Source: JBPOJN01 sp052033505
GTDB lineage: Bacteria > UBA10199 > JACPAL01 > GCA-016699445
Assembly: GCA_052033505.1 (NCBI GenBank)
Contig: JBPOJN010000049.1
Location: 1-15,129, forward strand
Reading direction: 5' to 3'
Length of the DNA stretch: 15,129 bases
The position numbers and the translations under genes were made by a program. The stretch's first letter is position 1. Every line of letters starts with the position of its first letter. The notes beneath the pieces are model-generated. The model was not told the origin of the DNA. It worked only from the letters and a program-made list of their open reading frames with translations, and made no database searches. This document shows, piece after piece, positions 1 to 6,290 of the stretch.

Positions 1-562
1 CAAGCTTAAAACTCCCCTTAAAATCTTTTAACCGATCCGGATACATTCTTTCGACCACCAGTTGGGCGGAAAGCAGATACTCCTCCGTGCGGCCGACAAA
101 ATCGATTTTTCCCTCTCGAATGATCGCGGCGAACTTCTCGTAAGGAAATTTTTCCTTCTGAATGATCGCGTATATATCCTCGGGATCGTGCTTCCGAAAA
201 CGCTCCAACTTCAAGCGGATCAAATCCTCCGCGCCGACGCCGTCTAAAGTCAGAGCCTTTCCCGAAAACAAGCGGATCGTCTCCACTTCTTGAAAGTCTA
301 CGGTGCTTGCAAGAGTCACGACTTGGGCGTTAATCCCCAAACGGCTGCAGGCTTTCAGCAAACAATCGGCGCCGGATACCGGCGCCATATCCAAGTCATT
401 GGTAGATCTGAGTTGGAAATCCTGCAGAACGATAACGACACCGCCGATGGCGATGACCGAGGCGCGTTCTCTTCTTTGGACGAGATGATCATCCAAATCC
501 CGCAGAATCTGAACGATGATTTCTTTATCCCATTCCTTGGGGTATTTTCTTTTCCCGCTCAT
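1..562 (-). CDS. DUF6036-like nucleotidyltransferase, 3' end beyond window
   Basis: The frame opens at an ATG at 562-560 and stays open for 187 codons to the window edge, so the C-terminus is missing. Near the N-terminus it has the minimal nucleotidyltransferase signature: a glycine pair at G40-G41 (AIGGVVIV), then RSTNDLDM with the acidic pair D56/D58. Further on, LIRLKLERFRKHDPEDIYAI (about 114-133) resembles the helical part of DUF6036/AbiEii-like proteins, where a lysine and a D..DI motif recur. Members of this superfamily act as toxins or antiviral effectors that transfer NMP to tRNA or other targets; the substrate here is unknown. The start overlaps the stop of the upstream gene as ATGA, implying translational coupling and a two-gene unit. 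The family call is by motif only; a non-toxic housekeeping nucleotidyltransferase is possible. Confidence 0.7.
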   Translation of the reverse strand, partial: MSGKRKYPKEWDKEIIVQILRDLDDHLVQRRERASVIAIGGVVIVLQDFQLRSTNDLDMAPVSGADCLLKACSRLGINAQVVTLASTVDFQEVETIRLFSGKALTLDGVGAEDLIRLKLERFRKHDPEDIYAIIQKEKFPYEKFAAIIREGKIDFVGRTEEYLLSAQLVVERMYPDRLKDFKGSFKL

Positions 563-957
563 GAAAAATCGTTTTCCCGGTAGTAACGCATTTGCGCGAG
601 ACTTAATTGACTCGCCACGACAGCGCGACGCAGGTGCCAATCGCCTAAAAAACGATACTCTTCGGTTTGAGGATTTTTCTCGTCCAAAAAACGTAGGTCT
701 TCTAAAAGTGCACGATAAAGACGGGAATGGGGAATCAAACGGCCGAGAAGGGACGCCTTATGCAAGAGAACATTCCGGCAGTCGTCTAAAAGCGGAAGAG
801 ATTTTTCCGTAAGCTCGTAGAAAACGCGCCCCTTTTTCAAAGCTCTCCGGGCGAAACCGTTCTTTAAAAGATACCGCAGATCGGACATTTCATTTTTAAC
901 CGCTTCTCGGGGCAACACACCAAATCGGCTCATTTTATTCAAAAGATTATAATACAT
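559..957 (-). CDS. Small winged-helix-like protein, candidate antitoxin/regulator
   Basis: A 132-residue protein with no signal peptide. The first 55 residues look like a winged helix: a helical stretch, then DLRYLLKNGFARRALKKGRV and FYELTEKSLPLLDD, the pattern of recognition helix plus wing seen in AbiEi-type and MarR-like proteins ('YELTEKG'). The rest is helical and basic. It lies directly upstream of the nucleotidyltransferase and overlaps it by 4 bp (ATGA), the arrangement expected for an antitoxin/regulator preceding a NTase effector. ATG at 957 has no clear Shine-Dalgarno; an alternative in-frame ATG at 933 (MSRFGVL) would place the whole upstream palindrome in the leader. What is seen is fold-like pattern and context; the antitoxin role is inference. 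Confidence 0.6.
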   Translation of the reverse strand: MYYNLLNKMSRFGVLPREAVKNEMSDLRYLLKNGFARRALKKGRVFYELTEKSLPLLDDCRNVLLHKASLLGRLIPHSRLYRALLEDLRFLDEKNPQTEEYRFLGDWHLRRAVVASQLSLAQMRYYRENDFS

Positions 958-993
958 AAGTATTTAATATATAATAATTATTATATACTTATG
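955..993. repeat. 39-bp AT-rich near-palindrome, probable operator
   Basis: The arms CATAAGTAT (955-963) and ATACTTATG (985-993) are perfect reverse complements. Extending inward around centre 974, 16 of 19 base pairs match (mismatches at 964/984, 970/978, 971/977). It occupies most of the 54-bp gap between the methyltransferase stop and the winged-helix gene, covers that gene's annotated ATG, and overlaps the probable -10 box. There is no T-tract, so it is not a standard terminator. A dimeric autorepressor site is the simplest reading. Confidence 0.65.
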
Positions 994-1009
994 ACTTATT
1001 GAAAGTCTA
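980..1009 (-). promoter_or_regulatory. Probable sigma70 promoter of the winged-helix/NTase pair
   Basis: On the minus strand a perfect TATAAT -10 box (985-980) is preceded at 18 bp by TAGACT (1009-1004), a 4-of-6 match to TTGACA. The -10 box lies inside the 39-bp palindrome, so occupancy of the palindrome would block the promoter. Confidence 0.5.
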
Positions 1010-1011
1010 CT

Positions 1012-2175
1012 TTATTTAGGATCTCGACTACCCGCGTATAATTCGTATTCGTACAATCGGCTATCGATTTTCCCCGTATAGAATTCGAGGCGGCGTTTGG
1101 GTTTGAGGCCGATTTTTTTGGCGAGGTCTAGATTTCCCGTAAAAATATACCCCATGTACCCTTGCGCCTTCTTCTTCAAAAAATCACCAATGTGGCCGTA
1201 GGTCTCTTCCAATTCGCTTTCGTCCCCCAACCGCTCGCCGTATTCAGGATTGAAATAAACGACTCCGGGCGCGGGCGGGAGGGGCGTCTCTTCGAAATCG
1301 CATTTCGAGATTTCGATCAAGTCCCCGACTCCTGCCGCACTGGCGTTGATGTGCGCGATGCGGATCGCTTCCGGATCCCGGTCGGTCGCGATGATTTTCA
1401 AGCCCGGCACGGCGTGAACGCGGTCTTTGAGTTTTTGGTATTCGCGGGCGTAGACGGCCGCGCGATAGCCTTTGACGTGCATGAAGGCGTACTGGCTACG
1501 GAACAATCCCGGTCGCCGGTCGGTCGCGAGCAAGGCCGCCTCGATCGCGACGGTGCCGGAACCGCACATGGGGTTCACGAAAGGCGAACGTCCATCCCAA
1601 CCGGTCGCCGCGAGCGTGGCGGAGGCCAACGACTCGAGCATCGGGGCGCGACCGCCGAGCTTACGGTAGCCGTGCTTGGAGAGGGTCTCGCCGGACGTAT
1701 CCAAAAAAATCTCGGCGTTTTCGTTTTTCCAAAACAAATGAATGACGGCTCCGGCGAGTTCGGACCCCGAATCGGGACGGTGCCCCAGACGCGCGCGGAT
1801 GCGATCGGCCACGGCGTCTTTGACCTTCATGTTCATGAAGAGAGGATTATTGACCGTCTCGTGATCGATGTGGCCCGTGACGGAAAAATACCCGTCTGTC
1901 TCCAGCACGGTCTCCCACGGCAGAGAGCGCAGGCGTGCGTAAACGTCCTCGGGATCGTGCGCGGTGAAGGCTTTCAGCGAATACAGCACTTGGCTCGCGC
2001 AGCGTAAATTAAGGTTCAGGCGGATGCAGTCGTCGACCGTGCCTTCGAGCTCGACGCCGGTCGCGAACGTACGTTTGGGCAAGAATCCCAGATCGCGGAT
2101 TTCTTTTTCCAGATAGGGAGACAATCGTTTGCCGCAGGTCACGATGATGCGGCTGGGGGTCGTGAAAAAGTCCAT
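1012..2175 (-). CDS. THUMP-domain class I SAM-dependent RNA (guanine-N2) methyltransferase, RlmL/YpsC type
   Basis: At 387 residues this matches the length of YpsC and the N-terminal half of RlmL, which methylate N2 of a 23S rRNA guanosine. An N-terminal ferredoxin-like segment (1-50, TCGKRLSPYLEKEI) and THUMP region (about 55-160) are followed by the Rossmann methyltransferase domain. GYRKLGGRAPMLESLASA (169-186) precedes motif I NPMCGSGTVAIEAA (201-214), the acidic SAM loop ATDRDPEAI (263-271) and the catalytic motif IV NPEYGERLG (309-317). The usual motif IV is NPPY; here the second proline is glutamate. The protein is cytosolic. It is divergent from the thioesterase gene across a 74-bp gap and is followed by the palindrome-controlled pair. 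Start at ATG 2175 gives the normal family N-terminus. The family is certain; the exact target base is not. Confidence 0.88.
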   Translation of the reverse strand: MDFFTTPSRIIVTCGKRLSPYLEKEIRDLGFLPKRTFATGVELEGTVDDCIRLNLNLRCASQVLYSLKAFTAHDPEDVYARLRSLPWETVLETDGYFSVTGHIDHETVNNPLFMNMKVKDAVADRIRARLGHRPDSGSELAGAVIHLFWKNENAEIFLDTSGETLSKHGYRKLGGRAPMLESLASATLAATGWDGRSPFVNPMCGSGTVAIEAALLATDRRPGLFRSQYAFMHVKGYRAAVYAREYQKLKDRVHAVPGLKIIATDRDPEAIRIAHINASAAGVGDLIEISKCDFEETPLPPAPGVVYFNPEYGERLGDESELEETYGHIGDFLKKKAQGYMGYIFTGNLDLAKKIGLKPKRRLEFYTGKIDSRLYEYELYAGSRDPK

Positions 2176-2249
2176 AGAAGGCGCCGTTAGTAACTTGCTT
2201 ATTTCCCGATCACAAGCGAGGGATGCAAAATCGACAAGACGGAGACATC

Positions 2250-2672
2250 ATGAGAAGCCTGATCAAACTCGCCGCCGAAAAAGCCAAAAACACCATGATG
2301 GAAGCCCTAGGCATGGAAGCCATCGAAGTCGCACCGGAGCGCATGGTCATGCGGCTTCCCATCACCGAAAAAGTCCGCCAGCCGATGGGCCTGCTGCACG
2401 GCGGAGCGACGGCGGCCTTGGTGGAAACCGTCGCGTCCTTGGGCAGCGCGATCCAGTGCCCCGAAGGCCATGCCCCCGTCGGCATCGAAGTGAACTGCAA
2501 CCACCTGCGCGGCAAAAAAGACGGCACCATCGAAGCGATCGGCACCCCCGTACATCGCGGCCGCCGCACCCACGTCTGGGACGTGAAAGTCTACGACGAA
2601 GCCCAGAAAATGATCGCCATCGGCCGCTGCACCATCGCGATCACGCCGATCGACAAGGACGCATCCGCCTAA
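2250..2672 (+). CDS. Hotdog-fold thioesterase, PaaI/YdiI (MenI) type
   Basis: A 140-residue single hotdog domain. The core motif PMGLLHGGATAALVETVAS (45-63) carries the conserved HGG (50-52) and the catalytic carboxylate E59, as in the PaaI/YdiI/DHNA-CoA thioesterase family, which hydrolyses acyl- or aryl-CoA thioesters in the cytosol. GIEVNCNHLRG (78-88) and GRCTIAITP (125-133) are the following conserved strands. The ATG at 2250 is preferred over one at 2223 because GGAG lies five bases upstream (2241-2244) and the resulting length fits the family. The stop overlaps the next start as TAATG, so it is probably cotranslated with the acyltransferase. The CoA substrate cannot be read from sequence. 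Confidence 0.88.
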   Translation: MRSLIKLAAEKAKNTMMEALGMEAIEVAPERMVMRLPITEKVRQPMGLLHGGATAALVETVASLGSAIQCPEGHAPVGIEVNCNHLRGKKDGTIEAIGTPVHRGRRTHVWDVKVYDEAQKMIAIGRCTIAITPIDKDASA

Positions 2673-3856
2673 TGCGCCCGCGTCTCGTTTTCTTGGATTA
2701 CCTGCGCGCCTTCGTGATTTTCCTGGTCGTGCTGCATCACGCCTTCCAGGCGTATACGTCGTACGCGTGCTACAACCTGAGCAATTACGTCTTCTCCTCG
2801 TGGTTGGCTGAAGAAGCCGCACGATCGTTCTTCTTCGATTTTTTCCAAGGCTTCCAAGACATGTACTTCATGCCGCTGCTTTTCTTGATCTCCGGATTTT
2901 TCGCGATGCCCCTTCTCGCGCGAAAAGGCCCGCTCGGCTTCCTCAAGGAACGATTCCGCCGGCTGGGACTTCCTTTTCTGTTCGGCATTACCGTCTTGGC
3001 GCCGATCGCGGCCTACGCCGCTTACCGGCTGAGCGGCGCGGAGTTTTTTCACGTGCGCTCCACGGGAGGAGCGGAGGGATTCCTGCATTTTTGGACGTCG
3101 GTGTTTTTCAAAAACCATTGGTACGCGGGGCCTTATTGGTTCTTGTGGGTTCTCCTGCTGTTCTCCTGTGTCACCGTCCTCCTCGCGAAACTTCCCACGG
3201 ATGCCCTGCCTTCCCTCTCACAGAGATTGCGCGACCTCGCTTCGCGGCCTTTTCTATTCGCGGGTTTCCTGTGGCTCACGAGCTGGGTCGTCTACGCGTT
3301 GCCTCTTTGGTTTGCCCCTTCGGAACCTTGGTCTTTCCGTTTGGCTCCTCTTTGGGTGCAAGGAAACCGTATCCCTTTATACGCCGCGTATTATTTCCTC
3401 GGGGTACTTTTTGGTTTTTCGGGACCGATGACCAATCCCCTTTTCCAAAAAGACGGACCCATCGCGCGCTTTTGGCCTTTGTGGCTCACGCTCTCCACCG
3501 CCGTTTATTTCATCAGCCTGGCGCCGAGACATCTTCCGGTGGAAATTTACGTCCTCAAACGGGGGATATGCCTGTCCGCCGTCTGCGCTTTTCAGACGCT
3601 CGCTTTGATTTCGATTTTTTCGCGGTTTTTTAATCGCGAATCCGCCCTGCTGAATTTATTCTCGCGGAACGCTTTCACGATTTATCTGATCCATTTCCCG
3701 ATCGTCGTCTGGCTCCAGGTGGGGCTGCTCAAGCAAACCTGGTCGCCTTTCACGAAGGCCTTCTTGGTCGCGGGACTGGGATGGTTTTTAAGCCTGGGAT
3801 GCTCGGAAATGTGGACGCGGATCAAATCTCGAACGAAGGTTTCCCCGGCTTCTTAG
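2672..3856 (+). CDS. Acyltransferase family 3 membrane protein (OafA/MdoC-like)
   Basis: 394 residues, strongly hydrophobic, with about ten predicted membrane segments. The N-terminus FLDYLRAFVIFLVVLHHAF (7-25) is the hallmark of acyltransferase-3 proteins: conserved D9, R12 and the H22-H23 pair in the first membrane helix, followed by LLFLISGFFAMPLL in a later helix. This family moves acyl groups, typically acetyl or succinyl, across the inner membrane onto periplasmic or surface glycans. ATG 2672 shares its A with the stop of the thioesterase gene (TAATG), indicating translational coupling; the open frame extends further upstream, but only from 2672 does the family N-terminus begin. Its last 35 bp overlap the convergent small Cys protein. 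The acceptor glycan is unknown. Confidence 0.88.
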   Translation: MRPRLVFLDYLRAFVIFLVVLHHAFQAYTSYACYNLSNYVFSSWLAEEAARSFFFDFFQGFQDMYFMPLLFLISGFFAMPLLARKGPLGFLKERFRRLGLPFLFGITVLAPIAAYAAYRLSGAEFFHVRSTGGAEGFLHFWTSVFFKNHWYAGPYWFLWVLLLFSCVTVLLAKLPTDALPSLSQRLRDLASRPFLFAGFLWLTSWVVYALPLWFAPSEPWSFRLAPLWVQGNRIPLYAAYYFLGVLFGFSGPMTNPLFQKDGPIARFWPLWLTLSTAVYFISLAPRHLPVEIYVLKRGICLSAVCAFQTLALISIFSRFFNRESALLNLFSRNAFTIYLIHFPIVVWLQVGLLKQTWSPFTKAFLVAGLGWFLSLGCSEMWTRIKSRTKVSPAS

Positions 3857-4016
3857 GTTGCCCGTAGCCGTACGGACAATGCCGGCATCCGCTCTCGCAG
3901 CAATAGCCACGGCGGAAAAGGTAGTCGGTGGTGAAGACGACTTTACGATTTTCGTCGTAATAAAAATCGCGGCCTTCTTTTAATGTCTCTTCAGGTTTTC
4001 CGGGCTTTTCCGACAT
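3822..4016 (-). CDS. Small cysteine-cluster protein, DUF5522-like
   Basis: A 64-residue protein with FYYDENRKVVFTTDYLFRRG (19-37 region) leading to a cysteine cluster, YCCESGCRHCPYG: C39, C40, C44 and C47. The CCxxxCxxC spacing and the CRHCPYG end match the DUF5522 family of short proteins, probably binding zinc or an Fe-S cluster; function is not established. ATG 4016 is chosen because similarity begins just after it, and the preceding 117 codons of open frame are low-complexity and antisense to the deacetylase gene. The 3' end overlaps the acyltransferase gene by 35 bp tail to tail, and it is divergent from the deacetylase with 65 bp between starts. Confidence 0.75.
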   Translation of the reverse strand: MSEKPGKPEETLKEGRDFYYDENRKVVFTTDYLFRRGYCCESGCRHCPYGYGQPKKPGKPSFEI

Positions 4017-4081
4017 GATGGCTACGGACTTAGCCCGGTGAAAATATTTTCCAAGATAAAAACATGTTATAGAAGGCCTCC

Positions 4082-5035
4082 ATGGCAGAATCCAAAACCG
4101 CCGTCGTCTGGGATCCGCGCTACCTGGAACATGACATGGGATTCGGGCATCCCGAAAGTCCCGCGCGCCTGAAGGCCGTTCAAGGCGTGCTCGAAACCCC
4201 GCAGCTCCGCGAAAATTTGAATTTTCTTTCTCCGAGGTTCGCAACCTTGGACGAGATCGCGATGGTGCATGACTTCGAGTACGTCCACAAAATCGAAAAA
4301 ACCGCGGGGCGCGAGATTCAGCTCGATCCCGATACGTCCACGTCTCCCGGAAGCTGGGACGCCGCAAGGCTTGCGGTCGGCGGATTACTAGGATGTGTGG
4401 ACGCCGTTTACGATCGCAGCGCTAAAAACGCGTTCGCCTTCGTCCGTCCTCCGGGCCATCACGCCGAGCGCGAACGCGCGATGGGATTCTGCCTCTTCAA
4501 CAACGTCGCGATCGCCGCTGAATACGCGCTGCGCACCAAAAATGCAAAACGCGTCGCGATCATGGACTACGACGTACACCACGGCAACGGCACGCAGTGG
4601 TCGTTCTACGACCGCGCCGACGTGCTCTACGTCTCCACGCACCGCTACCCTTTTTATCCCGGCACGGGCTCGCGCCAAGAAGAAGGCAAAGACGCTGGAA
4701 AAGGATTCACGCTCAACGTCCCTTTCCTCGGAGGCGAAGGCGACCACGAATACTTGATGGCTTTTGAAAATGAAGTCCTCCCGGCGCTGCGCGATTACGC
4801 ACCCGATCTCCTGCTCGTCTCCGCCGGCTTCGACGCGCATCGCTTGGATCCACTGGGCGGCATGAATGTCACCGCCGAAGGTTTTGCACATATGACTCAA
4901 GGCTTAATGGACATAGCGGATCAAGTCTGCGGCGGTCGCACGGTCTTGGTGTTGGAAGGCGGTTACAGTCTCAAAGGATTGAGTGAGTCGGTGCAAGAAT
5001 GCTTAAACGTATTAGCAACAAAGAAAACGAATTAA
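4082..5035 (+). CDS. Zinc-dependent histone-deacetylase-family amidohydrolase
   Basis: 317 residues, one arginase/deacetylase-fold domain of the usual bacterial length. The motifs appear in order: FGHPESPARL (21-30), RPPGHHAE with tandem H126-H127, MGFCLFNN (134-141), DYDVHHGNGTQ with zinc ligands D164 and H166, SAGFDAH with zinc ligand D251, and EGGY with transition-state Y295. All catalytic and metal residues of class II/AcuC-like HDACs are present, so it should remove acetyl or acyl groups from amides (protein lysine, polyamines or acetylated metabolites) in the cytosol. AGAAGG lies five bases before ATG 4082. No acetyltransferase or acetoin gene is adjacent, so the substrate is open. The gene ends 36 bp before the insertion element. 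Confidence 0.92.
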   Translation: MAESKTAVVWDPRYLEHDMGFGHPESPARLKAVQGVLETPQLRENLNFLSPRFATLDEIAMVHDFEYVHKIEKTAGREIQLDPDTSTSPGSWDAARLAVGGLLGCVDAVYDRSAKNAFAFVRPPGHHAERERAMGFCLFNNVAIAAEYALRTKNAKRVAIMDYDVHHGNGTQWSFYDRADVLYVSTHRYPFYPGTGSRQEEGKDAGKGFTLNVPFLGGEGDHEYLMAFENEVLPALRDYAPDLLLVSAGFDAHRLDPLGGMNVTAEGFAHMTQGLMDIADQVCGGRTVLVLEGGYSLKGLSESVQECLNVLATKKTN

Positions 5036-5071
5036 TATTTAAGAGTAGCAGTATAAGCTACAGGCTCACTT

Positions 5072-5078
5072 TATAAGT
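5072..5078. repeat. Left target-site duplication of the IS element (TATAAGT)
   Basis: TATAAGT directly precedes the left terminal inverted repeat and is repeated exactly at 6277-6283 after the right one. An eighth T also matches if the element is taken to begin at 5080. Confidence 0.75.
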
Positions 5079-5103
5079 TGTACTAACCACGACTTGATCT
5101 GAC
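5079..5103 (+). repeat. IS left terminal inverted repeat
   Basis: Begins TGTACTAACCACGA and ends ATCTGAC; matches the right end at 21 of 25 positions when the latter is reverse-complemented. Confidence 0.8.
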
Positions 5104-5116
5104 GGTTACCCCGGTT
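5104..5116 (+). repeat. IS subterminal inverted repeat, left copy
   Basis: GGTTACCCCGGTT; its exact reverse complement lies at 6223-6235 near the other end, and a partial copy GGTTACCC is at 6181-6188. It may be an inner transposase-binding site, or an RNA pairing element, because the right copy is part of the transposase leader structure. Confidence 0.6.
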
Positions 5117-5132
5117 GGTGCCGAAGTGATTG

Positions 5133-6176
5133 TCAGTTTAGGTTTAAGCCGATATTCTTTTCTCTCCAGAGTTTGGTTCCGTCAACGAACGTTTCCATCG
5201 GAGTCCTACCACAACACATTTTCCCCTGATGGGTTCGACGTTCGTTATACTCTTCGATCCAGAGATCCAGATCCGTCTGCAACTCCTCCAGATTCCGATA
5301 AAGTTTCTTCCGGAACGTCACCTGATAAAACTCCTGCAGGATCGTTTTATGGAACCTCTCGCAGATCCCGTTAGTCTGCGGATGCTGGGCTTTCGTTTTC
5401 GTGTGCTCGATCCCGTTCACGCCCAAGTAAAGCTCGTAGTCATGAGTCTCCAGCTTCCCGCAGTACTCCGTTCCTCGATCCGTCAACATCCGGAGCAGGT
5501 CCACGTCTTGACTCTCGAAGAACGGAAGAACCCGATCGTTCAATAGATCGGCCGATGTAATCGGGGTCTTAGTCGTGTAGAGCTTCGCAAAAGCGACCTT
5601 CGCGTAGGTATCCACAAACGTCTGTTGATAGATCCGTCCGACACCCTTTAAATTGCCTACATAAAACGTATCTTGGGATCCCAGGTATCCCGGATGAGCC
5701 GTCTCGATCTCGCCACAAGCTTCGTCGTCGGATTTCTTTCGTTCCAAGGCGATCACTTGGGCTTCGGTTAAGATCAGGCCGCTCTCTCCGACCTTCTTTT
5801 CTAACGCCATGAGACGTTTCTTAAACCGTTCCAGATCATGACGAACCCAGACGCATCGGACTCCCGCAGGAGAAATGAAGACGCCTCGTTTACGAAGCTC
5901 GTTGGAAGCCCTGACCTGCCCATGGGCCGGCTGTTCGACCGCGTATTCTACGACGGCGGCTTCCGTCTTTTCATCGATCCTGTTCTTGATGTTGGGTTTT
6001 CTTCGAGTCTTTTCGATTAAGTTCTCGATACCGCCTTCGGAGACCAACTCCTGATACCGATAGAACGTGTCCCGGGAGAAGCCCATGACCTTGCAGGCTC
6101 GGGAGACGTTCCCTAACTCTTCGGCTAAGCTTAAAAGCCCTATTTTATTTTTGATTAACTTCTGTTCTGTTGTCAT
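5133..6176 (-). CDS. IS481-family DDE transposase
   Basis: 347 residues, full length. An N-terminal helix-turn-helix region (about 10-60, LGNVSRACKVMGFSRDTFYR and RRKPNIKN) is followed by an integrase/RNase H-like catalytic core. The expected acidic residues are D169 (LGSQDTFYVG), D233 (LTDRGTEYCG) and E273 (NGICERFHKT), with HPQTNG before the glutamate and YNERRTHQGKMC near the C-terminus, all typical of IS481 transposases. It would cut and join the element's ends. ATG 6176 has no Shine-Dalgarno; it lies two bases after a stable three-way junction, which probably limits translation. The frame is uninterrupted, so the enzyme may be active. Confidence 0.92.
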   Translation of the reverse strand: MTTEQKLIKNKIGLLSLAEELGNVSRACKVMGFSRDTFYRYQELVSEGGIENLIEKTRRKPNIKNRIDEKTEAAVVEYAVEQPAHGQVRASNELRKRGVFISPAGVRCVWVRHDLERFKKRLMALEKKVGESGLILTEAQVIALERKKSDDEACGEIETAHPGYLGSQDTFYVGNLKGVGRIYQQTFVDTYAKVAFAKLYTTKTPITSADLLNDRVLPFFESQDVDLLRMLTDRGTEYCGKLETHDYELYLGVNGIEHTKTKAQHPQTNGICERFHKTILQEFYQVTFRKKLYRNLEELQTDLDLWIEEYNERRTHQGKMCCGRTPMETFVDGTKLWREKNIGLNLN

Positions 6177-6178
6177 TG

Positions 6179-6237
6179 GAGGTTACCCTTTTCTGCCCGT
6201 AACGGGCGGTTTGCTCGATACAAACCGGGGTAACCTC
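6179..6237 (-). promoter_or_regulatory. Structured three-way-junction leader of the transposase mRNA
   Basis: Read on the minus strand, GAGGTTACCC (6237-6228) pairs perfectly with GGGTAACCTC (6188-6179). Inside are two perfect hairpins: GGTTTG/CAAACC (6226-6221 with 6213-6208, loop of 7) and GCCCG/CGGGC (6207-6203 with 6199-6195, loop TTA). The structure ends two bases before the transposase ATG. The AGAAGAGG at its 5' side resembles a Shine-Dalgarno but is paired and far from the start; CCTCC next to the ATG is anti-Shine-Dalgarno-like. A role in suppressing read-in translation is inference by analogy with leaders of other IS elements. Confidence 0.6.
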
Positions 6238-6251
6238 TTCTTTTTGGAAGT

Positions 6252-6276
6252 GTCAGATTAAATCGTGGCTAGTTCA
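6252..6276 (-). repeat. IS right terminal inverted repeat
   Basis: On the minus strand it begins TGAACTAGCCACGA and ends ATCTGAC, pairing with 5079-5103. It is followed immediately by the TATAAGT duplication. Confidence 0.8.
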
Positions 6277-6283
6277 TATAAGT
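6277..6283. repeat. Right target-site duplication of the IS element (TATAAGT)
   Basis: Exact copy of 5072-5078. It lies seven bases before the complement of the protease stop codon (6291-6293). Confidence 0.75.
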
Positions 6284-6290
6284 TCCTACA

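Larger units (their letters stand above)
5079..6276 (-). mobile_element. Complete IS481-family insertion sequence, 1198 bp
   Basis: The ends were found by pairing TG...CA termini: left 5079-5103 and right 6276-6252 (read on the minus strand) match at 21 of 25 positions, and a direct 7-bp TATAAGT repeat flanks the element. It carries one full transposase gene on the minus strand. A 13-bp subterminal motif, GGTTACCCCGGTT, occurs at 5104-5116 and inverted at 6223-6235. It sits in the gap between the convergent deacetylase and protease genes and breaks neither. Intact ends, duplication and gene argue for fairly recent insertion. Confidence 0.85.

Noticed and set aside
955..993. AT-rich palindrome as a terminator of the methyltransferase gene
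   Set aside because: No GC-rich stem and no T-tract on the minus strand; its position on a -10 box fits an operator better.
1162..2007. Long plus-strand open frame opposite the methyltransferase
   Set aside because: Antisense shadow of a well supported gene; no recognisable motifs.
2129..2671. In-frame N-terminal extension of the acyltransferase
   Set aside because: It overlaps the thioesterase gene in another frame, is Arg/His/Pro-rich without family similarity, and the acyltransferase N-terminal motif begins right after ATG 2672.
4017..4367. N-terminal extension of the DUF5522-like protein
   Set aside because: It is antisense to the 5' half of the deacetylase gene and low-complexity; the recognised domain starts just after ATG 4016.
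5045..5061. GTAGC/GCTAC hairpin after the deacetylase gene as a terminator
   Set aside because: Only a 5-bp stem with a 7-base loop and no T-tract follows.
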